Shown here one piece after another: positions 25,156 through 33,614 of a stretch of DNA of 64,000 nucleotides (positions are counted from its first letter, which is position 1; each line of letters begins with the position of its first letter). This stretch comes from Chryseobacterium panacisoli (GTDB taxonomy: Bacteria > Bacteroidota > Bacteroidia > Flavobacteriales > Weeksellaceae): assembly GCF_008274625.1 (NCBI RefSeq), contig NZ_VTRU01000001.1, forward strand, positions 1,054,001-1,118,000, written 5' to 3'. The notes beneath the pieces were generated by a model. The model did not search any database. It saw only the letters and a program-made list of their open reading frames with translations, and was not told the DNA's origin. The position numbers and the translations under genes are program-made.

Positions 25156-26163
25156 TTAAAATAATTTTGATGCGTTAATTTCAAATTGATCAAACAATCC
25201 TGTAGGCCAATTGTCTAATTTACCATCTTTATCTAAATTTGGTGAGGATATTTTTGTATTGTTAAATTCATTTAGTTCCAACCAGTGAAGTCTAACCTTA
25301 TCATAAAAATCTGGAAATTCCTTACTACATATTCTAATATTATCAAAAATATGATCACTATGTGTTTCAATTATAATTTGATTATCAAGGTTTGCACACA
25401 ATGAAATTAGTCTAGCTAATTCAGCCTGTCCTCTAGGATGCAAATGAGCTTCAGGATTTTCAATTATTATCAAACAATTTTTAAGCAAAGAGCCTATTAA
25501 TAAAGTAGCTATAACACTTAAAGAATAACTTAATCCAAATCCAACATTTGTAGACCTATGATTATTAAATAGTGTATAAGAACTATCACTTCTATTATCT
25601 AATTTATAATCAAATTTCACATTTGGAGATATAATACTTAGCCAAGCTTTAATGTTAAATAGCAATGTATTTCCTTCGGCATTTGAATGTCTTAAAGATT
25701 CATTAAGAATATAGTCTGCATAAAAGTCTATAAATTGAATTAGATTTTCTCCATTCTTACCAACTTTATTTTTTATCGATGAATTATTGTAAATTGGAAT
25801 TATGCTTGTTGGCCCGAATCTATTTGCTGAAATGTACAGTATTTGTGGAAAATCAATTATTTTTTCACCAATCAACTTGTAGTTATCATTATCATCGATT
25901 TCAATTATATTTCGCGTGTTACTATCTTCTATTGTAAAAGAGATTGAGCCTTGTTGATTAGGATTTTTTAATTCCTTTACATTACCATGATTTTCAAGTA
26001 AAATATTGTTTTTCTCATAATATGCTTTCTCTAACATTAATAATGATTGAATTATTGAACTTTTCCCTGAACTATTTAAACCTGTTAATAGTGTTAGATT
26101 TCCAAATTCAATATAATTTTCTAAAAAGGATTTGAATCCCGATAAAACAATACTTTTAATCAT
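25156..26163 (-). CDS. AAA ATPase with DUF3696-type C terminus
   Basis: A 335-residue SMC-like AAA_15/AAA_21 ATPase. It shows SIVLSGFKSFLEN, Walker A GLNSSGKSS (28-36), Walker B and D-loop IIENPEAHLHPRGQAE, and the sensor segment IIIETHSDHIFDNIR. The C-terminal piece (DKDGKLDNWPTGLFDQ) matches the ending of DUF3696 proteins. Such ATPases (OLD/RecF-like) occur in many anti-phage systems as sensors. It overlaps the DUF262 gene stop by 8 bases and precedes the unknown third gene by one base. Confidence 0.88.
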   Translation of the reverse strand: MIKSIVLSGFKSFLENYIEFGNLTLLTGLNSSGKSSIIQSLLMLEKAYYEKNNILLENHGNVKELKNPNQQGSISFTIEDSNTRNIIEIDDNDNYKLIGEKIIDFPQILYISANRFGPTSIIPIYNNSSIKNKVGKNGENLIQFIDFYADYILNESLRHSNAEGNTLLFNIKAWLSIISPNVKFDYKLDNRSDSSYTLFNNHRSTNVGFGLSYSLSVIATLLIGSLLKNCLIIIENPEAHLHPRGQAELARLISLCANLDNQIIIETHSDHIFDNIRICSKEFPDFYDKVRLHWLELNEFNNTKISSPNLDKDGKLDNWPTGLFDQFEINASKLF

Positions 26164-27391
26164 TTATAAATTTTAAGAGTAAGTTATTTAATCTATCATA
26201 TCTGCTCTTAACACTAATGTACTTTTGGCTATCACGAGATATAACAAATATAAAATTATAATCATTTAGCAATTCACTATATTCATTCATAAATTGTTTT
26301 TTATTCTTCTTCAAAAGATCAAATTGCTTTTGATTAATATTTGATAATAAAGTACACCATACTTCAAATAATCCTTTATTTATTGGTGTTCTTCTTTTAC
26401 CAGGATAGCTTTTCCTAAAAGCATGCTCTCCAAAAAGATCTTTAGCTCTTCTCATAGAAATCTTAAATTTTTGTTCAATCAAATCTAAATTAGTTTCAAT
26501 TAACTCTTCATTATTTATAGAGAGCTTAAATTTTACATCTTGATTAGTTAATTCATTTTTATTGAAAACATTAATAATTCTCATTGAATCACTTAGAAAC
26601 GTATCCATATCATTATTTTTAGGATAAGAGTTTAAATCTCGTATTGTAAAAGCCAGAGCTCTTAAAATCAACTCCCTGTCCATCATTCTTGAAGATTTAA
26701 CAGAATTATCTGTAGCACTCAAAAATTCTTTAGAATGGGAAAGGGTTTGTAAAAATATTGTAGATGGGCCAGTATATAAAGCATGCCTAATTTCTTGTTG
26801 AGTCAGTGGCTCACCACCAGTATTAATTCTTTTAAAAATATTCCTTTTAACATCCTCAGGTGTTCCCGGATTAATAACAGTAAACGTAAACTCAGTTTCT
26901 AATATCCTATTATATATATGAATAGGTAAATCATTAAAAATCTTATCATTAAAATTTTTCCCCCAAAATTCCAGGTTTGATAACTTAAATCCTTGTCCTT
27001 TTAAATTTGCTTTGTTGTTTTCTAGATAATTCTTACCTAGTATAAAATCTCGAATAGTACTTAATCTTTGTAAGCCATCTACGACATAAAAAATATTATT
27101 CTCATCAGCAGATACATAAAACATTGGCAATGGAATTTTTAATATCAAAGATTCTATGAGTCTTGATTTTTTATCATCAGTCCAAACCTCATTTCGTTGA
27201 AAGTCAGGATTAAGAATTATAGTTTTTTGTTCCAATCTTCTTAAGCAAGCTTCCATAGTAATTGTTTTAGTATCAATTGAAATCTTTTCAGGATCAAAAG
27301 GCTGAATTTCCTCTATCTCATCATTTTCGACACCGTTAATAATCTCTAACAATTCTTTTTCATTCACATTATCATCTAAATTATTAATCAT
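26156..27391 (-). CDS. DUF262 (ParB/GmrS-like) protein
   Basis: A 411-residue protein with a DUF262 domain: NPDFQRNEVW (61-70), IPLPMFYVS, VVDGLQRLST (103-112) and FTVINPGTPEDVKRNIFKRI. DUF262 is the ParB/Srx-fold NTP-binding domain of GmrSD-type modification-dependent restriction enzymes and of BREX BrxU. The usual DGQQR reads DGLQR here. The C-terminal partner nuclease (DUF1524 HNH) of GmrSD is absent: residues 250-411 are helical and lack a His-Asn-His pattern. It heads the three-gene module; the upstream gap 27392-27607 is AT-rich with no clear promoter. Confidence 0.88.
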   Translation of the reverse strand: MINNLDDNVNEKELLEIINGVENDEIEEIQPFDPEKISIDTKTITMEACLRRLEQKTIILNPDFQRNEVWTDDKKSRLIESLILKIPLPMFYVSADENNIFYVVDGLQRLSTIRDFILGKNYLENNKANLKGQGFKLSNLEFWGKNFNDKIFNDLPIHIYNRILETEFTFTVINPGTPEDVKRNIFKRINTGGEPLTQQEIRHALYTGPSTIFLQTLSHSKEFLSATDNSVKSSRMMDRELILRALAFTIRDLNSYPKNNDMDTFLSDSMRIINVFNKNELTNQDVKFKLSINNEELIETNLDLIEQKFKISMRRAKDLFGEHAFRKSYPGKRRTPINKGLFEVWCTLLSNINQKQFDLLKKNKKQFMNEYSELLNDYNFIFVISRDSQKYISVKSRYDRLNNLLLKFIND

Positions 27392-27607
27392 ATTTTTTTA
27401 CTATATTTTCACTTACTGTAAAAATATGAATTTATATCCATATAATTTTTGAAAAAAAATATAAAAATCATGATATGAGTTTATTGACTTTTCTCTATTC
27501 ACCATTTTGGTTTTAAGGACATTACGTTTATACATTATAATTCTATTCTTTAATATATTTTTCTTCACAAAAACCTGTTCCATTTTCCAATATTGAAGAG
27601 AGTTACC

Positions 27608-27615
27608 TATATTTG
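27608..27615 (+). promoter_or_regulatory. -7 promoter element TATATTTG
   Basis: An exact match to TAnnTTTG, 40 bases before the start at 27656. A TTG lies upstream at a suboptimal distance. Confidence 0.55.
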
Positions 27616-27655
27616 AGACTTATCTGAAATTGTAGAACTCTCAAACACTTACCAT

Positions 27656-28336
27656 ATGAAAACAAAATTTAGCTATCTGTTTATTCTGTTGTATGCTCTT
27701 GTAAGTGGTCAGGAAAAATCTATCATTAATGATCTGAAGTTTTCTAACTATTTCGGGCATCCCAAAACCATCACAGAGATCATCACTTATTCACCGGAGA
27801 ACACCTATAAAAACATTTCCTATTATGACAAAGAGGGTTTTCTGACAAAAATAGAATATTACAATGCTATCGGAAGCGGACCTTCTCAGGAAAGGTCTAT
27901 CAATAAAATCATTACCTACCATTCTAAGGACAAAGCCAAACGCTATTTTGAAGCCTTTAATCCTGGCAATAAGAAGATAGAAACTACAGGCTATTTTGAA
28001 AAAGTTTCGGATTCTCTGTACAAAAGAGTTTCAAATGATTCTGCTCACAATCTATCCCTCAGCAAGTTGTTTTATTTTGACAAAAATAACCGTCTTATAA
28101 AAACAGAAGAAACCGGAAATTTCTTTGAAACCCCAGTTAACAGCACTATTTTCTACACGTACATCAATGAAATGAGAAGTGAAACACTTCTCGAAGATGC
28201 CATTAAGCAAAAAAAATCTAAGCTCATTTATAAAAATGTAAAACTCGATCCGCAAGCCAACTCCATTTATGAAGAATTAGTAAATGATCAGGGAGCAATA
28301 CAACAAAAAACAGAAAGAGTATTTGAATATTATTAA
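27656..28336 (+). CDS. Secreted hypothetical protein, 226 residues
   Basis: The signal peptide MKTKFSYLFILLYALVSGQ suggests export. The mature part has repeated short beta segments (ISYYDKEGFLTKIEYYN, LFYFDKNNRLIKTEETG) resembling the YD/RHS-like or MORN-like beta repeats of Bacteroidota secreted proteins, but no family is firm. It is a single gene with its own promoter element, lying just outside the right edge of the defence island. Confidence 0.65.
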   Translation: MKTKFSYLFILLYALVSGQEKSIINDLKFSNYFGHPKTITEIITYSPENTYKNISYYDKEGFLTKIEYYNAIGSGPSQERSINKIITYHSKDKAKRYFEAFNPGNKKIETTGYFEKVSDSLYKRVSNDSAHNLSLSKLFYFDKNNRLIKTEETGNFFETPVNSTIFYTYINEMRSETLLEDAIKQKKSKLIYKNVKLDPQANSIYEELVNDQGAIQQKTERVFEYY

Positions 28337-28394
28337 CCAGACTGGTTCAGCGCTTTCATAAAACTCCTACCCCCCCTTAAAAATTAATTGGCAA

Positions 28395-28760
28395 CACTTA
28401 CTCAAGTGTCCGGAACCACTTACAGAAATAGCTTCAGCTGGTTCTCTAGCCATTACAGGTTCTTCCAAACAGCCTCTATGCCCTTGAGAAACTGTCTGCA
28501 GACACTTAGATAAATATGTATCAACACTCATAAAAATGTGTCTTAGAACATATAAACCACCTTCCGACAGTTATCAAAGTGGCTATAGCCACTTATCATA
28601 CCCCCTCGAGGGACTTCCGAACAGCCTCTACCCACTTGATCAAGTGGCTCTACCCTGTTAAGTAAGGGTATCTACCCCCTTGGGTAAGGGGGTATAGGGG
28701 GTTCTATAAGGGAGTGAAGGGGGTTACATAAGGGGCTCGAGACCCTTATCAAAGAGGGTC
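28395..28760. repeat. Cluster of short hairpin palindromes
   Basis: At least six palindromes of 16-22 bases follow one another: ACACTTACTCAAGTGT (28395), AAGTGGCTATAGCCACTT (28577), CCACTTGATCAAGTGG (28632), a 6-base-arm hairpin at 28651-28670, a 9-base-arm hairpin at 28673-28694, and GACCCTTATCAAAGAGGGTC (28741). Arms differ but most share CTT...AAG next to the loop. The connecting text also repeats (CTTCCAAACAGCCTCTA at about 28463 and CTTCCGAACAGCCTCTA at about 28613; GAGGGACTTC twice). The 702-base gap 28337-29038 holds no supported gene. Confidence 0.75.
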
Positions 28761-28857
28761 CAGACCCTTTTCCTAGTGGTTCGAGGGACTTCTGAAGGGG
28801 GTAAGGATTATAAAACCACAAACATCTGTGAAAATCTGTGAGATCTGTGGTAAAATA

Positions 28858-28913
28858 AAACCACAAAAGTCACAAAAGCTTTAAACACTTAAGTAAGCTT
28901 CAGAGAATATTCT
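28858..28913 (+). repeat. Dispersed repeat ACCACAAAAGTCAC, copy 1
   Basis: The block ACCACAAAAGTCACAAAAG followed by CTTTAAACACTTAAGTAAG is shared, with changes, by 31469-31510 (same strand) and 45008-45054 (opposite strand). It is non-coding and lies upstream of the GNAT gene. Confidence 0.6.
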
Positions 28914-29005
28914 TGCGTAGAATAAGTACACCTAAGATTTTAAAAGTCTCTGGCTTTTCTCAGATTTAAAGATTAGATTACTATATAGAAAGCTCAAATA
29001 AATTC

Positions 29006-29013
29006 TATATTTG
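29006..29013 (+). promoter_or_regulatory. -7 promoter element TATATTTG
   Basis: An exact TAnnTTTG match 25 bases before the GNAT start codon. Confidence 0.55.
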
Positions 29014-29038
29014 AAGATCAACCAACACACCATTCCAA

Positions 29039-29527
29039 ATGAAAAACAGTACCTATGAGATACAGCTCAGACCAACTGTAGTGGCTGATCTGGATGTTCT
29101 TTTTGAATTTCAGCTTGATCATGAAGCCAGACATCTCGCAGCCTTTACTTCAAAAGATTCCACCGATAAAAAAGCTTATCTGGCCAAATACACCAGATTG
29201 CTGGCTGATCCTGCCATCAACAACCAAACGATTATCGCCGATAATGAAATCGCCGGAAGTATTGCGAAGTTTATCATGGAAGGTGATGCAGAAATCACTT
29301 ATTGGATTGATAAGCCTTTCTGGGGAAAAGGGGTTGCCACCACAGCGCTGAAAGATTTTCTTACCCTTGAAACCACAAGACCTATTTTCGGACGGGTAGC
29401 CTTTGACAATCTGGGTTCACAGAAAGTACTGGAAAACTGTGGTTTTGTAAAAACCGGTACAGATAAAGGCTTTGCCAATGAGAGACAAACCGAGATCGAG
29501 GAATTTATTTACAGACTTGACCATTAA
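29039..29527 (+). CDS. GNAT-family N-acetyltransferase (RimJ/RimL-like)
   Basis: A 162-residue acetyl-CoA-dependent acetyltransferase. The acetyl-CoA site lies in WIDKPFWGKGVATTALKDFL, and the C-terminal motif is VAFDNLGSQKVLENCGFVKT. The overall form is that of the Acetyltransf_3 (RimJ/RimL) group, which acetylates amines of proteins or small molecules; the substrate is not evident. It is a single gene convergent with the AraC gene, with only 22 bases between stops. Confidence 0.85.
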   Translation: MKNSTYEIQLRPTVVADLDVLFEFQLDHEARHLAAFTSKDSTDKKAYLAKYTRLLADPAINNQTIIADNEIAGSIAKFIMEGDAEITYWIDKPFWGKGVATTALKDFLTLETTRPIFGRVAFDNLGSQKVLENCGFVKTGTDKGFANERQTEIEEFIYRLDH

Positions 29528-29549
29528 TGCAGCTCATATACCGCAAAGA

Positions 29550-30470
29550 TTAATTGAAAGACTTCCTGAACTCTAAAGGAGAAAGCTTGGTTTTGGTTTT
29601 AAATAAATTACTGAATGACTGGGAATGCTCAAACCCCAGTGCATATGCCACTTCACTCACAGACAGGCTGGTGGTGGAAAGCATTTCTTTGGCCTGGCTG
29701 ATCAGTTTATCATGAATATGCTGTTGGGTACTCTGCCCCGTTAAGGAACGCAGCATATCACTTAAATAACTGGGTGAAAGATGGAGGTTTTCTGCAAAAT
29801 AACTTACCGTAGGAATTCCTTTATTAAGAGACATTTCATCTTTAAAATACCCGTCCAGCAAATCTTCAAATTTTTGCAGAAGAGTACTGCTGGTTGCTTT
29901 ACGGGTGATAAACTGGCGCTTATAAAAACGGTTGGCATAGTTCAGAAGCAGTTCTATCTGAGAAATCATCACATCATGGCTGAAATCATCAATACGGCTG
30001 TTGAGTTCAGATTCAATAAAATTGAAAATTGAAAGTACTGTATTTTTCTCTTCTTCAGAAAGGTGCAGGGTTTCTTTTGTGGAATAGGAGAAAAAGCCAT
30101 ATTGCCTGATCTTCCTGGCGATGGGATATCCTAAAAAGAAATCAGGATGAATGAGCAAAGAATATTGAGAGCAGACCGTATCACTGTTCCCGTTCCCTCC
30201 TATCACCTGGCCGGGTGCTGCAAACAGCAGTCCGCCTTCATTAAAATCGTAGTAGCCCTGTCCATATTCTATTCTGCCATCCAGTTTTGGTTTATAGGAT
30301 ATCTTATAGAAACTCAGAACATGTTTTTGAGACAATTTATCAGTAGCGACCAGATTATGCGCCCCATTCATTAAGCTAATGAGAGGATGCTTCGGTTTTG
30401 GCAGTCCGAAAAACTGGCTGGCCTCTGATAACGATTCAAATTTGAACGGAGTTTGATCTGTCTTTTTCAT
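29550..30470 (-). CDS. AraC-family transcriptional regulator
   Basis: A 306-residue regulator. Residues 1-190 form a cupin-like sensing domain (YGQGYYDFNEGGLLFAAPGQV), and 200-306 form the double helix-turn-helix (PTVSYFAENLHLSPSYLSDM, LSVSEVAYALGFEHSQSFSN, LFKTKTKLSPLEFRKSFN). It is about half identical by eye to the AraC protein at 43944. It lies 64 bases downstream of an SDR oxidoreductase gene on the same strand. An inverted repeat between them (30495-30520) may be its operator. Confidence 0.88.
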   Translation of the reverse strand: MKKTDQTPFKFESLSEASQFFGLPKPKHPLISLMNGAHNLVATDKLSQKHVLSFYKISYKPKLDGRIEYGQGYYDFNEGGLLFAAPGQVIGGNGNSDTVCSQYSLLIHPDFFLGYPIARKIRQYGFFSYSTKETLHLSEEEKNTVLSIFNFIESELNSRIDDFSHDVMISQIELLLNYANRFYKRQFITRKATSSTLLQKFEDLLDGYFKDEMSLNKGIPTVSYFAENLHLSPSYLSDMLRSLTGQSTQQHIHDKLISQAKEMLSTTSLSVSEVAYALGFEHSQSFSNLFKTKTKLSPLEFRKSFN

Positions 30471-30494
30471 AAATGGTATTTTAAAGGTACGAAA

Positions 30495-30520
30495 AACCGG
30501 CTATAGTTTTATAACCGGTT
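30495..30520. promoter_or_regulatory. Inverted repeat between SDR and AraC genes
   Basis: AACCGGCTATA and TATAACCGGTT are inverted with one mismatch around a 4-base loop, in the 64-base gap before the AraC start. It could be an autoregulatory operator or a weak transcript end for the SDR gene. Confidence 0.4.
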
Positions 30521-30534
30521 GTAACAGTTTGTTA

Positions 30535-31362
30535 TTACCCTTGCGCTGCGCTGGAAACTTCATCCCATGCTTCCCAAAGATTGATTCTTTCTGCATATAC
30601 AGACTTCACCAAAGGAAGGTTATGGCTTCCCAGGTGGAAACGCAACGGCGGATTTTCAGCATCTACCATTTTGAAGAGTGCTTCCGGTGTTGCCTTAGGA
30701 TCTCCCTGCTCATAAGACTGAATGGTCTTTATAAATTCTGTCTTAAAGTCATTGTACACCTCCATATTCTGTGAAAATTTCAAGGAATCCTGACTTCCGA
30801 ATTCTGTAGCATAGGCCCCAGGTTCTATAATGGTTACTTTAATTCCGAACTGCTTAATCTCTTCTGCAAGACTCTCATGGATGGCCTCAAAAGCCCATTT
30901 GGAAGAACTGTAATACCCAATGACAGGCAATGTAACATGTCCGAGATTGCTTGATGTCCCCAGAATATGCCCGTATCCCTGTTCTCTCATAATCGGTAAC
31001 GCTGCCTGAATGACACTTACAGGCCCCAGAATATTGGTTTCATATAAAGCACTGATTTCGTCTGCACCCGCCTCTTCTATGGTTCCTACCAGCGAATATC
31101 CTGCATTATTCAGTACGATATCCAGTTTTCCGAAATGCTGATGGGCTTTATGTACGGCTTCTTTTACCTGTTCAGGATGGGTAACATCCAGTGCTAAAGT
31201 AAGTACATTATCACCGTATTTCTCCTTAAGATCAGCGATGCTTTCCACTTTCCTTGCAGTGGCCACTACTTTATCACCACGTTCCAACGCTGCTTCAGCC
31301 CAGATACGTCCGAACCCTCTTGATGCTCCGGTTATAAACCAGATTCTATTTTGCTGTATCAT
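30535..31362 (-). CDS. SDR-family NAD(P)-dependent oxidoreductase
   Basis: A 275-residue classical short-chain dehydrogenase. The cofactor motif is TGASRGFGR, followed by NNAG (LNNAGYSLVG), a catalytic Ser near SSNLGH and the Tyr/Lys pair in YYSSSKWAFEAIHESLAEE. The C-terminal extension (PLRFHLGSHNLP) is typical of the group annotated as oxidoreductase/SDR. It is paired with the AraC regulator downstream, an arrangement mirrored at 43944-45968. The substrate is unknown. Confidence 0.88.
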   Translation of the reverse strand: MIQQNRIWFITGASRGFGRIWAEAALERGDKVVATARKVESIADLKEKYGDNVLTLALDVTHPEQVKEAVHKAHQHFGKLDIVLNNAGYSLVGTIEEAGADEISALYETNILGPVSVIQAALPIMREQGYGHILGTSSNLGHVTLPVIGYYSSSKWAFEAIHESLAEEIKQFGIKVTIIEPGAYATEFGSQDSLKFSQNMEVYNDFKTEFIKTIQSYEQGDPKATPEALFKMVDAENPPLRFHLGSHNLPLVKSVYAERINLWEAWDEVSSAAQG

Positions 31363-31468
31363 AATTTTAAATGTTTTATTGACAAAGCAAAATTATAAAG
31401 CCTGTTTCCTGAAATTGTAGTCTAATCGCAGAGCTTTGTAGGCGAATTGAGGATCTTTAATTTTTAAA

Positions 31469-31510
31469 CAAAACCATAAGAGCTTTAAATACTTAAGTGA
31501 GTTTTGGAGG
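31469..31510 (+). repeat. Dispersed repeat ACCACAAAAGTCAC, copy 2 (partial)
   Basis: AAACCATAAGAGCTTTAAATACTTAAGTGAG matches the right half of the repeat at 28858-28913; given here by key blocks AGCTTTAAA and ACTTAAGT. It lies upstream of the serine hydrolase at 31585. Confidence 0.5.
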
Positions 31511-31584
31511 ACAGAAATATCATACTATGTAATATTCTTACCCATAAGGTTGTTTTATGAATGACTAACCCACAAAGACTCATC

Positions 31585-32649
31585 ATGAATATTAAAATTA
31601 CATTACTGCTTCTTCTTATTTCCAATTATTTTTTTTCACAAACCATCAACCCGGAAAAATTAGATCATTATTTCAGTTATATTGAAAAGAATAATCTGGG
31701 AGTGGGCAGTTTATCTATTTTTAAAAATGGTAAAGAGGTTTATTCTAAAAATTTCGGACAAAAAAATATCCCGGAATTAACTTATAATAAGAATACTAAA
31801 TATCAGGTAGGCTCTGTTACCAAAATGATTACAGCCGTTTTAATTTTCAGGTTAATTGAAAAAAACAAACTGAATCTCAATACTCAACTTTCAGAGTTTT
31901 ATCCGGAGATTCCCAATTCTGATAAAATGACCATTAAAAATCTATTGGAACATACCAGCGGGCTGGGAAGCTATGTGGTGAAAGATGGAGAAGTATGGGT
32001 TACCGGAAAAGTGAATGACAAAGAAATAATGGATCTGATCATCAAACAGGGAAAGAGTTTTGAGCCCGGTGAAAAAGTGGCCTACTCTAACTCTGCGTAT
32101 TATCTTTTAACGAAAATTCTCGAAAGAAAATATGAGAAATCGTTTTACAAGATCGTTCAATCAGAAATTATAAATCCTCTCCGGTTAAAGAATTTAATAC
32201 CTTTCAAAGCCAATCAAAAAAACATATTCCTGCCTTATCGTTATGAAAACAATTCCTGGAGTATGTTGAAAGAGGAAATAGACTTTCTCAATGTAATCGG
32301 CGTGGGTGATATCTCTTCAACCCCTTATGATCTGAATATTTTCATCAACAGTTTATTCCATAATGTCATTCTGAAAAAAGAAACACTGAAACTGATGGAA
32401 CCTGTATTGGGAAAGGAAAATTGGGGAAGAGGAATGGCAATCTGGGACTTTAATGGCATTACATTTTACGGCCATGGCGGCGATACCTTAGGATCACACA
32501 CTATTCTCATCTATAATAAAGAGGCAGATCTCTCCATCGCTTATAATACCAATGGAGAACGGATTAAAAAGGAGGATTTCATAAAAAATGTAGTTAATCT
32601 GCTCTATAACAAAGAAATTACGCATCCTGAAATCAAAAACAAATTGTAA
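31585..32649 (+). CDS. Secreted serine hydrolase, beta-lactamase fold
   Basis: A 354-residue protein starting MNIKITLLLLLISNYFFSQ, a clear signal peptide; an ATG eight codons upstream (31561) is possible but puts charged residues before the signal. Active-site motifs are SVTK (YQVGSVTKMITAV), YSN (VAYSNSAYYLL) and HGG (YGHGGDTLGSH). It is related to the genes at 9607, 10734 and 51973. It converges with the LysR gene, 4 bases apart. Confidence 0.83.
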   Translation: MNIKITLLLLLISNYFFSQTINPEKLDHYFSYIEKNNLGVGSLSIFKNGKEVYSKNFGQKNIPELTYNKNTKYQVGSVTKMITAVLIFRLIEKNKLNLNTQLSEFYPEIPNSDKMTIKNLLEHTSGLGSYVVKDGEVWVTGKVNDKEIMDLIIKQGKSFEPGEKVAYSNSAYYLLTKILERKYEKSFYKIVQSEIINPLRLKNLIPFKANQKNIFLPYRYENNSWSMLKEEIDFLNVIGVGDISSTPYDLNIFINSLFHNVILKKETLKLMEPVLGKENWGRGMAIWDFNGITFYGHGGDTLGSHTILIYNKEADLSIAYNTNGERIKKEDFIKNVVNLLYNKEITHPEIKNKL

Positions 32650-32653
32650 TAGA

Positions 32654-33520
32654 TCATAATAATTGCGCATGCATATCAATAAAGCACTGCAAAGCTTTGG
32701 ACTGCGGTCCGTCTTTTCTGAAAACAAGAATAGTATTCATGGTTCCCAACTGTTTATTCAGCCCATAGGTCCTAATATCTCTTCCTGCGTAATATTTGGA
32801 AACAATTTCTTCCGGCAGAATACTGATTCCCAAACCTGCTTCCACGAAGTTGATCACACCCTCAATAGAATTCAGGGTGGTACTTTTATAATTCAGAATT
32901 CCTTTATGGCTTAGCCACGATTCTAATCTTTCCCTGAAAATACAACCCTCGTCAAATACGACGATCTTCAGGGGTTCATTCGCAATCAGGGTTGGCAGGT
33001 TCGGGCCTTTTGATGAGGTAAGAATGACAAGCTGTTCTTCTTTGATACAGATTTTCTCCAGTCCTTTGGCATTTACAGGAGCAGAAACAAAAGCAGCATC
33101 AAGCCTGTAATCTAGAACTCCGGAAAGTACAGCATCTCTTGTATCAGATTTAAACTCCAGCTCAATACCGGGATATTTCTCATCAAAAGTATTGAGGATC
33201 CCGGGTACTTTCAAAGCCATTGTTGTCTCTATACAACCTATTTTCAGACATCCTCTGATATTCTCACCGCTCAGAATATTGTTCTTTGCTTCTTCCACCA
33301 AATGCTGAATCTGTTTAGAATACTGCATCAGGATCATCCCTTCAGAAGTAAGCTCTACCTTCCTAGATGTACGTGAAAAAAGCTGAGTCTTAAACTCATC
33401 TTCAAGGCTTTTTATTCTTGCCGTAACATTGGACTGAACGGTAAACATTGTGGAAGCGGCTTTTGTAAAACTTCCACTTTCTGCCACGGCTTCAAATATT
33501 TTCAAATCGTTTATATTCAT
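32654..33520 (-). CDS. LysR-family transcriptional regulator
   Basis: A 288-residue regulator with an N-terminal winged HTH (MNINDLKIFEAVAESGSFTK, AASTMFTVQSNVTARIKSLE) and a periplasmic-binding-like effector domain from about residue 90. It is divergent from the hydrolase/reductase pair at 33615-35595, so that pair is the likely target. The intervening 94 bases contain a near-palindrome of LysR type. Confidence 0.9.
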   Translation of the reverse strand: MNINDLKIFEAVAESGSFTKAASTMFTVQSNVTARIKSLEDEFKTQLFSRTSRKVELTSEGMILMQYSKQIQHLVEEAKNNILSGENIRGCLKIGCIETTMALKVPGILNTFDEKYPGIELEFKSDTRDAVLSGVLDYRLDAAFVSAPVNAKGLEKICIKEEQLVILTSSKGPNLPTLIANEPLKIVVFDEGCIFRERLESWLSHKGILNYKSTTLNSIEGVINFVEAGLGISILPEEIVSKYYAGRDIRTYGLNKQLGTMNTILVFRKDGPQSKALQCFIDMHAQLL

Positions 33521-33546
33521 TTCAATTAATCATTAAAAGTGATTGT

Positions 33547-33596
33547 ATTGATTATAATTAATCGTTTCCAGTAATCAAATATCTGTATTAATTTTG
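33547..33596 (+). promoter_or_regulatory. LysR-type operator and promoter for the hydrolase/reductase pair
   Basis: ATTGATTATAATTAAT (33547-33562) is a 16-base palindrome with one mismatch, of the T-N11-A kind. TAATTTTG (33589-33596) is an exact -7 element, 18 bases before the start codon at 33615. The palindrome covers the -33 region, which suits activation or repression by the divergent LysR protein. Confidence 0.6.
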
Positions 33597-33614
33597 AACT
33601 GTCAAAAAAAATAG

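Noticed and set aside
25155..25193. Upstream extension of the third DUF262-module gene from a TTG codon
   Set aside because: It would overlap the ATPase gene by 38 bases, while an ATG at 25154 directly follows the ATPase stop.
13052..27391. Prophage or integrative element
   Set aside because: No integrase, transposase, phage structural gene, tRNA target or flanking direct repeat was found in or next to the island.
28395..28760. CRISPR array
   Set aside because: The palindromes differ in sequence and spacing, there is no constant repeat with unique spacers, and no cas gene is nearby.
28672..28866. 64-codon minus-strand frame
   Set aside because: It lies across the hairpin cluster and reads as Pro-rich translation of repeated G/C runs, not as a protein.
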